This document shows, one piece after another, positions 61,919 through 64,000 of a stretch of 64,000 nucleotides of DNA. The DNA lies in NCBI RefSeq assembly GCF_035539115.1, contig NZ_DATLJA010000036.1:25301-89300 (forward strand). Direction: 5' to 3'. The notes beneath the pieces were generated by a model, which saw only the letters and a list, made by a program, of their open reading frames with translations, searched no databases and was not told where the DNA came from. This stretch comes from Desulfitobacterium_A sp035539115 (GTDB taxonomy: Bacteria > Bacillota > Desulfitobacteriia > Desulfitobacteriales > Desulfitobacteriaceae). A program made the position numbers and the translations under genes. The number at the start of each line of letters is the position of its first letter. Within the stretch, counting starts at the first letter, position 1.

Positions 61919-62383
61919 TTAGGTGATGGATGGCGACCCCAAATCATGCTTGCAAATTGGATCTTCATTATTGACGTTCAAATAACTCAGAGTAAACAGA
62001 ATTGCCTTTTTTGTTATATCTTCACATAAGTGTGGTGGATTGTCCGGATTAAATCCTTGTGGTCTGAGATCTCGACAATCTAAACTTCCAAACTCTTCTT
62101 CGAACCCCTTAGCAAAATCATGGCATATAGTTACTATTTCCTCATGCTCTAATCCTTTTGATTTGCCCTGAATTCCAATGAACATCAAAGAACTTCCTAC
62201 CAAGCCACACTGAGCCCCATACCTACCTGCTCCTGGCATTCCTGTTACCGCATCAAGAATTTGAGAGCACAAATTGGCATGAAATATTTCAGAGAGAGTT
62301 AGTAATGAAGTTGTTGTGCAATTCAAGTTATCATTCCAATAATACTTATGCACTTTTTCATCGATAAACCTTTGATATTGCAT
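61919..62383 (-). CDS. C_GCAxxG_C_C family redox protein
   Basis: 154 residues. The conserved Cys pattern is NLNCTTTSLLTLSE, then GAGRYGAQCGLVGSSLMFIG, a Cys in CHDFAKGFEEEFGSLDCRDLR and LCEDITKKA near the end. This matches the C_GCAxxG_C_C family, although the GCA core is Q-C-G here. The family is linked to redox or metal-containing proteins of anaerobes; function unknown. It is downstream of the methyltransferase gene on the same strand. Confidence 0.85.
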   Translation of the reverse strand: MQYQRFIDEKVHKYYWNDNLNCTTTSLLTLSEIFHANLCSQILDAVTGMPGAGRYGAQCGLVGSSLMFIGIQGKSKGLEHEEIVTICHDFAKGFEEEFGSLDCRDLRPQGFNPDNPPHLCEDITKKAILFTLSYLNVNNEDPICKHDLGSPSIT

Positions 62384-62449
62384 CTAATCCTCCTCATCAT
62401 ATCCGTTAAAGATCAATACCTAAAATTTCGAATTCTTTACCCGATTCAA

Positions 62450-63250
62450 CTAATAACTTCTCAATATTTCCTGTAATAATGGTTTTACCGCTCTTGTTGC
62501 AAAATATTTAGGAGCGTAATTACAAATTAAATCGCTATCAATATCCTCATAAAAACCATTGATATGAAATCCTACAGATACTTGGCCTCCAATAAGTTCA
62601 TCTAAAGTATGGCTGTACTCAATGGCATTACCTTTTTCTAAAAATTCTTTTCTTCCTTCTTCATCAATTTCATCCAATGAATTATATGGTAATTTGTTTG
62701 AAACCTCAAGAATTTCATCATCCCATTTTTCACCGTTAAAAATATAAATATATGGGTTCACACAACCGGTCATTAAAATACCGCCTTTTTTTAGAACACG
62801 ATAGCACTCGCTCCAGACTGGGGTTAACTCTGGAATATAGGTGTTTGAAACAGGATTAAATACTATATCAAAGGTTTCATCTCCAAATCGTGATAAATCA
62901 CACATATCTCCTTGAACTGTTTTTAAGTCAAGATTATCTCTACGAGCCACAAATTCATCCTGCTTTAGTTGTAAGCCAGAAATATCAAGAACCGTGACAT
63001 TAGCACCTGTAGCAGATAACACGGGTCCTTGCTGTCCACCACCGCTTGCAAGGCATAGTATATCTTGACCTTTGATGTCATTTGGAAACCAAGCGCGTGG
63101 TACAGGTTTTTGTGACGTAAGTTTTATGTTAAAAAGACCTTTTCGTGCTAACTCAATCACTTCACTACTAACACGAATTGTCCACTTTGAACCATCTTGA
63201 ACACGTTTATCCCAAGCGGATCTATTATGATTAATAATCTCGTTATCCAT
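62450..63250 (-). CDS. Class I SAM-dependent methyltransferase
   Basis: 266 residues. ILCLASGGGQQGPVLSATGANVTVLDIS is motif I with the acidic residue at the end of beta-2; QGDMCDLSRFGDETFDIVFNPVS is the motif II/III region; ECYRVLKKGGILMTG is motif IV/V. It is a small-molecule type (UbiE/Methyltransf_11-like), substrate unknown. ATG 63250 is chosen because GAGGAGG lies 6 nt upstream. It probably forms one unit with the C_GCAxxG_C_C gene. Confidence 0.92.
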   Translation of the reverse strand: MDNEIINHNRSAWDKRVQDGSKWTIRVSSEVIELARKGLFNIKLTSQKPVPRAWFPNDIKGQDILCLASGGGQQGPVLSATGANVTVLDISGLQLKQDEFVARRDNLDLKTVQGDMCDLSRFGDETFDIVFNPVSNTYIPELTPVWSECYRVLKKGGILMTGCVNPYIYIFNGEKWDDEILEVSNKLPYNSLDEIDEEGRKEFLEKGNAIEYSHTLDELIGGQVSVGFHINGFYEDIDSDLICNYAPKYFATRAVKPLLQEILRSY

Positions 63251-63329
63251 ACTTTTCCTCCTCATTTTAATATTTCTTTATCCTTTCGAATCAATCAACA
63301 TTGTCTAATAATTTATCCGCAGTGCATTC

Positions 63330-63745
63330 TCATTCAAAATCATTATGCAGAACATTATATCTAATCAACTTTTCCCTCAGTTCAAGAGATGTTGTAAAAA
63401 GTATCGTTTGAAATCCCAACTTTAACGCGCCTTCAATATTTTCCTTTGTATCATCTATAAAAATTGATTCATTTGGATTAATTTCATACGAATTGATTAA
63501 TTTTTCATAAATATCTTTCTCTGGCTTCATAAGTTTCTCCTTATATGAAACGATGCCCCCCTCAAAATTGCTGAAAAAATCATATCTCTTAAAAACATCT
63601 TCGAATGCCAATAAATGGAAATTAGATAAATAAAAGAGTTTATATCCACTATATTTTAATTCATTTAAAACCTCTACTACATCTTCTTTAGGCGTAAGCA
63701 TTTGAATAGCAATAGGTAAAGCTTTGATACTATCTCCACCTTTTG
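63330..63745 (-). pseudogene. HAD-superfamily hydrolase, 3' exon interrupted by a group II intron
   Basis: The visible frame is the C-terminal ~135 residues of a HAD-IA hydrolase: MLTPKEDVVEVLNELKYSGYKLFYLSN (motif II Ser/Thr region), GIVSYKEKLMKPEKDIYEKL (motif III Lys) and ESIFIDDTKENIEGALKLGF (motif IV). The frame stays open upstream of that Met to about 63745, where recognisable group II intron sequence begins. The N-terminal catalytic DxD part must lie beyond the right edge. If the intron splices, the gene is functional; if not, it is dead. ATG 63701 inside it is not a real start (no ribosome site). Confidence 0.75.
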
Positions 63746-63785
63746 CCGGCTAAGTCGGAGGGATTGCTCCCTCTTTCTCGCCTAA

Positions 63786-63819
63786 GAACCGTACGTGTTG
63801 ATTTCCCAACATACGGCTC
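63786..63819 (-). ncRNA. Group II intron domain V
   Basis: 34 nt starting GAGCCGTATG and ending CGTACGGTTC: GAGC with GGUUC closing stem including the catalytic AGC triad, a bulge on the 3' side, and a GAAA tetraloop. Length and layout are those of bacterial group II intron domain V. Confidence 0.9.
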
Positions 63820-63845
63820 AGGCATACCTTTATCCAAAAGTGATT

Positions 63846-64000
63846 TTAAAGCACTCCCGCCATTCTCTTGCCCTTGATAACTTTGTAATACTGGGCAGTT
63901 TGTGCTGGCGTTGGGATTTCTCCCTTTGCTGGGAATGCCTTGTGATAGTCTATGTGGCATGAACTGTGAAGCAGTTGAAGGTTCTTGTATGCACCTGTTC
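63846..64000 (-). CDS. Intron-encoded protein, C-terminal HNH endonuclease part, partial
   Basis: Frame open from the right edge to TAA 63846-63848, 51 residues. AYKNLQLLHSSCH is the HNH endonuclease core that ends many group II intron reverse transcriptases (the consensus is NLQLLHxxCH). It is followed by a short basic tail with KGKRMAGVL. The reverse transcriptase and maturase domains must be beyond the window. Its stop lies 27 bp before domain V, the normal arrangement. Confidence 0.8.
   Translation of the reverse strand, partial: TGAYKNLQLLHSSCHIDYHKAFPAKGEIPTPAQTAQYYKVIKGKRMAGVL

Larger units (their letters stand above)
63746..64000 (-). mobile_element. Group II intron, 3' end (continues past right edge)
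   Basis: Minus-strand order: C-terminal HNH segment of the intron-encoded protein (64000-63846), then a canonical 34-nt domain V (63819-63786) and a domain VI-like stem with GAGGGA-GCAA-TCCCTC (63774-63758), ending at the HAD frame near 63745. The exact 3' splice site is not resolved. The body of the intron and its reverse transcriptase lie outside the window. Confidence 0.85.

Noticed and set aside
63730..63960. 76-residue minus-strand ORF at the right edge
   Set aside because: Runs across intron domains V and VI; the HNH frame ending at 63846 is the real coding frame.
1..64000. CRISPR arrays, insertion sequences and prophage modules
   Set aside because: No regularly spaced repeats, transposase frames or phage structural genes were seen apart from the group II intron and the lone YopX-like gene.

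Overview
The window looks like chromosome from a spore-forming, anaerobic, low-GC Firmicute of the Desulfosporosinus/Desulfitobacterium type. This is inferred from two molybdopterin oxidoreductase systems with a sigma-54 activator, an NrfD-type membrane subunit, many PAS/GGDEF/EAL proteins, AGGAGG-type ribosome sites with frequent GTG/TTG starts, and small Cys-rich proteins of spore-former type. No phage, plasmid or CRISPR locus is present, apart from one isolated YopX-like gene. A group II intron enters at the right edge.

Layout. 1-7.9 kb: the N-terminal 2632 residues of a giant cyclic beta-1,2-glucan synthase-like protein (minus strand; the gene continues past the left edge). 8-16.6 kb (minus): FtsK/SpoIIIE translocase, YdjM-like membrane hydrolase with an apparent ACG start codon, a four-BON-domain protein, PHP phosphoesterase, tRNA-Trp (plus), YaiI-family protein, a 50-residue basic protein and an Uup-type ABC-F ATPase. 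16.8-22.3 kb: a membrane-anchored HExxH peptidase, a PAS-PAS-GGDEF-EAL protein, and an XRE regulator divergent from peptidase T across a repeat-rich intergenic region. 22.3-27.9 kb (minus): CstA with a long leader, then a MarR - decayed GH3 - MFS operon, then an unidentified 290-residue protein.

28-37.1 kb is the respiratory block. A TAT-exported molybdoenzyme A subunit with type II (NarG-like) sequence features is followed by a four-cluster ferredoxin B subunit and an NrfD-type C subunit. The A subunit has a good sigma-54 promoter. Next to it, a sigma-54-dependent activator is co-oriented 9 bp upstream of a cytoplasmic NapA/NasA-like nitrate reductase. The activator is the obvious candidate for driving the sigma-54 promoter, which would put both molybdoenzymes under one regulator.

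37-50.2 kb is mostly housekeeping and transport: HtpG, a diguanylate cyclase, RmuC, an MFS transporter, a polar amino-acid ABC transporter (binding protein, permease, ATPase), an APC permease and topoisomerase III. 50.3-59.6 kb holds small proteins (DUF1540, a coiled-coil protein, a Cys/Pro-rich 52-mer), a THUMP rRNA methyltransferase, a QueG-like Fe-S protein, an ectoine-type aspartate kinase, YopX-like, PhnB-like, a DNA-3-methyladenine glycosylase, DUF6765 and DUF4474 family proteins and ThpR. 59.7-64 kb holds two EamA-type transporters, an AhpD-like protein, a C_GCAxxG_C_C protein, a methyltransferase, and a HAD hydrolase gene interrupted by a group II intron whose domain V and HNH-tailed protein C-terminus are visible at the right edge.

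The points most worth following are the NrfD-anchored type II molybdoenzyme with its sigma-54 promoter, the intron-split HAD gene, the ACG-start gene, the internally deleted GH3 gene, and the cstA leader with a tiny ORF and attenuator-like fold. Function and family names come from reading the sequence only; no database search was run.
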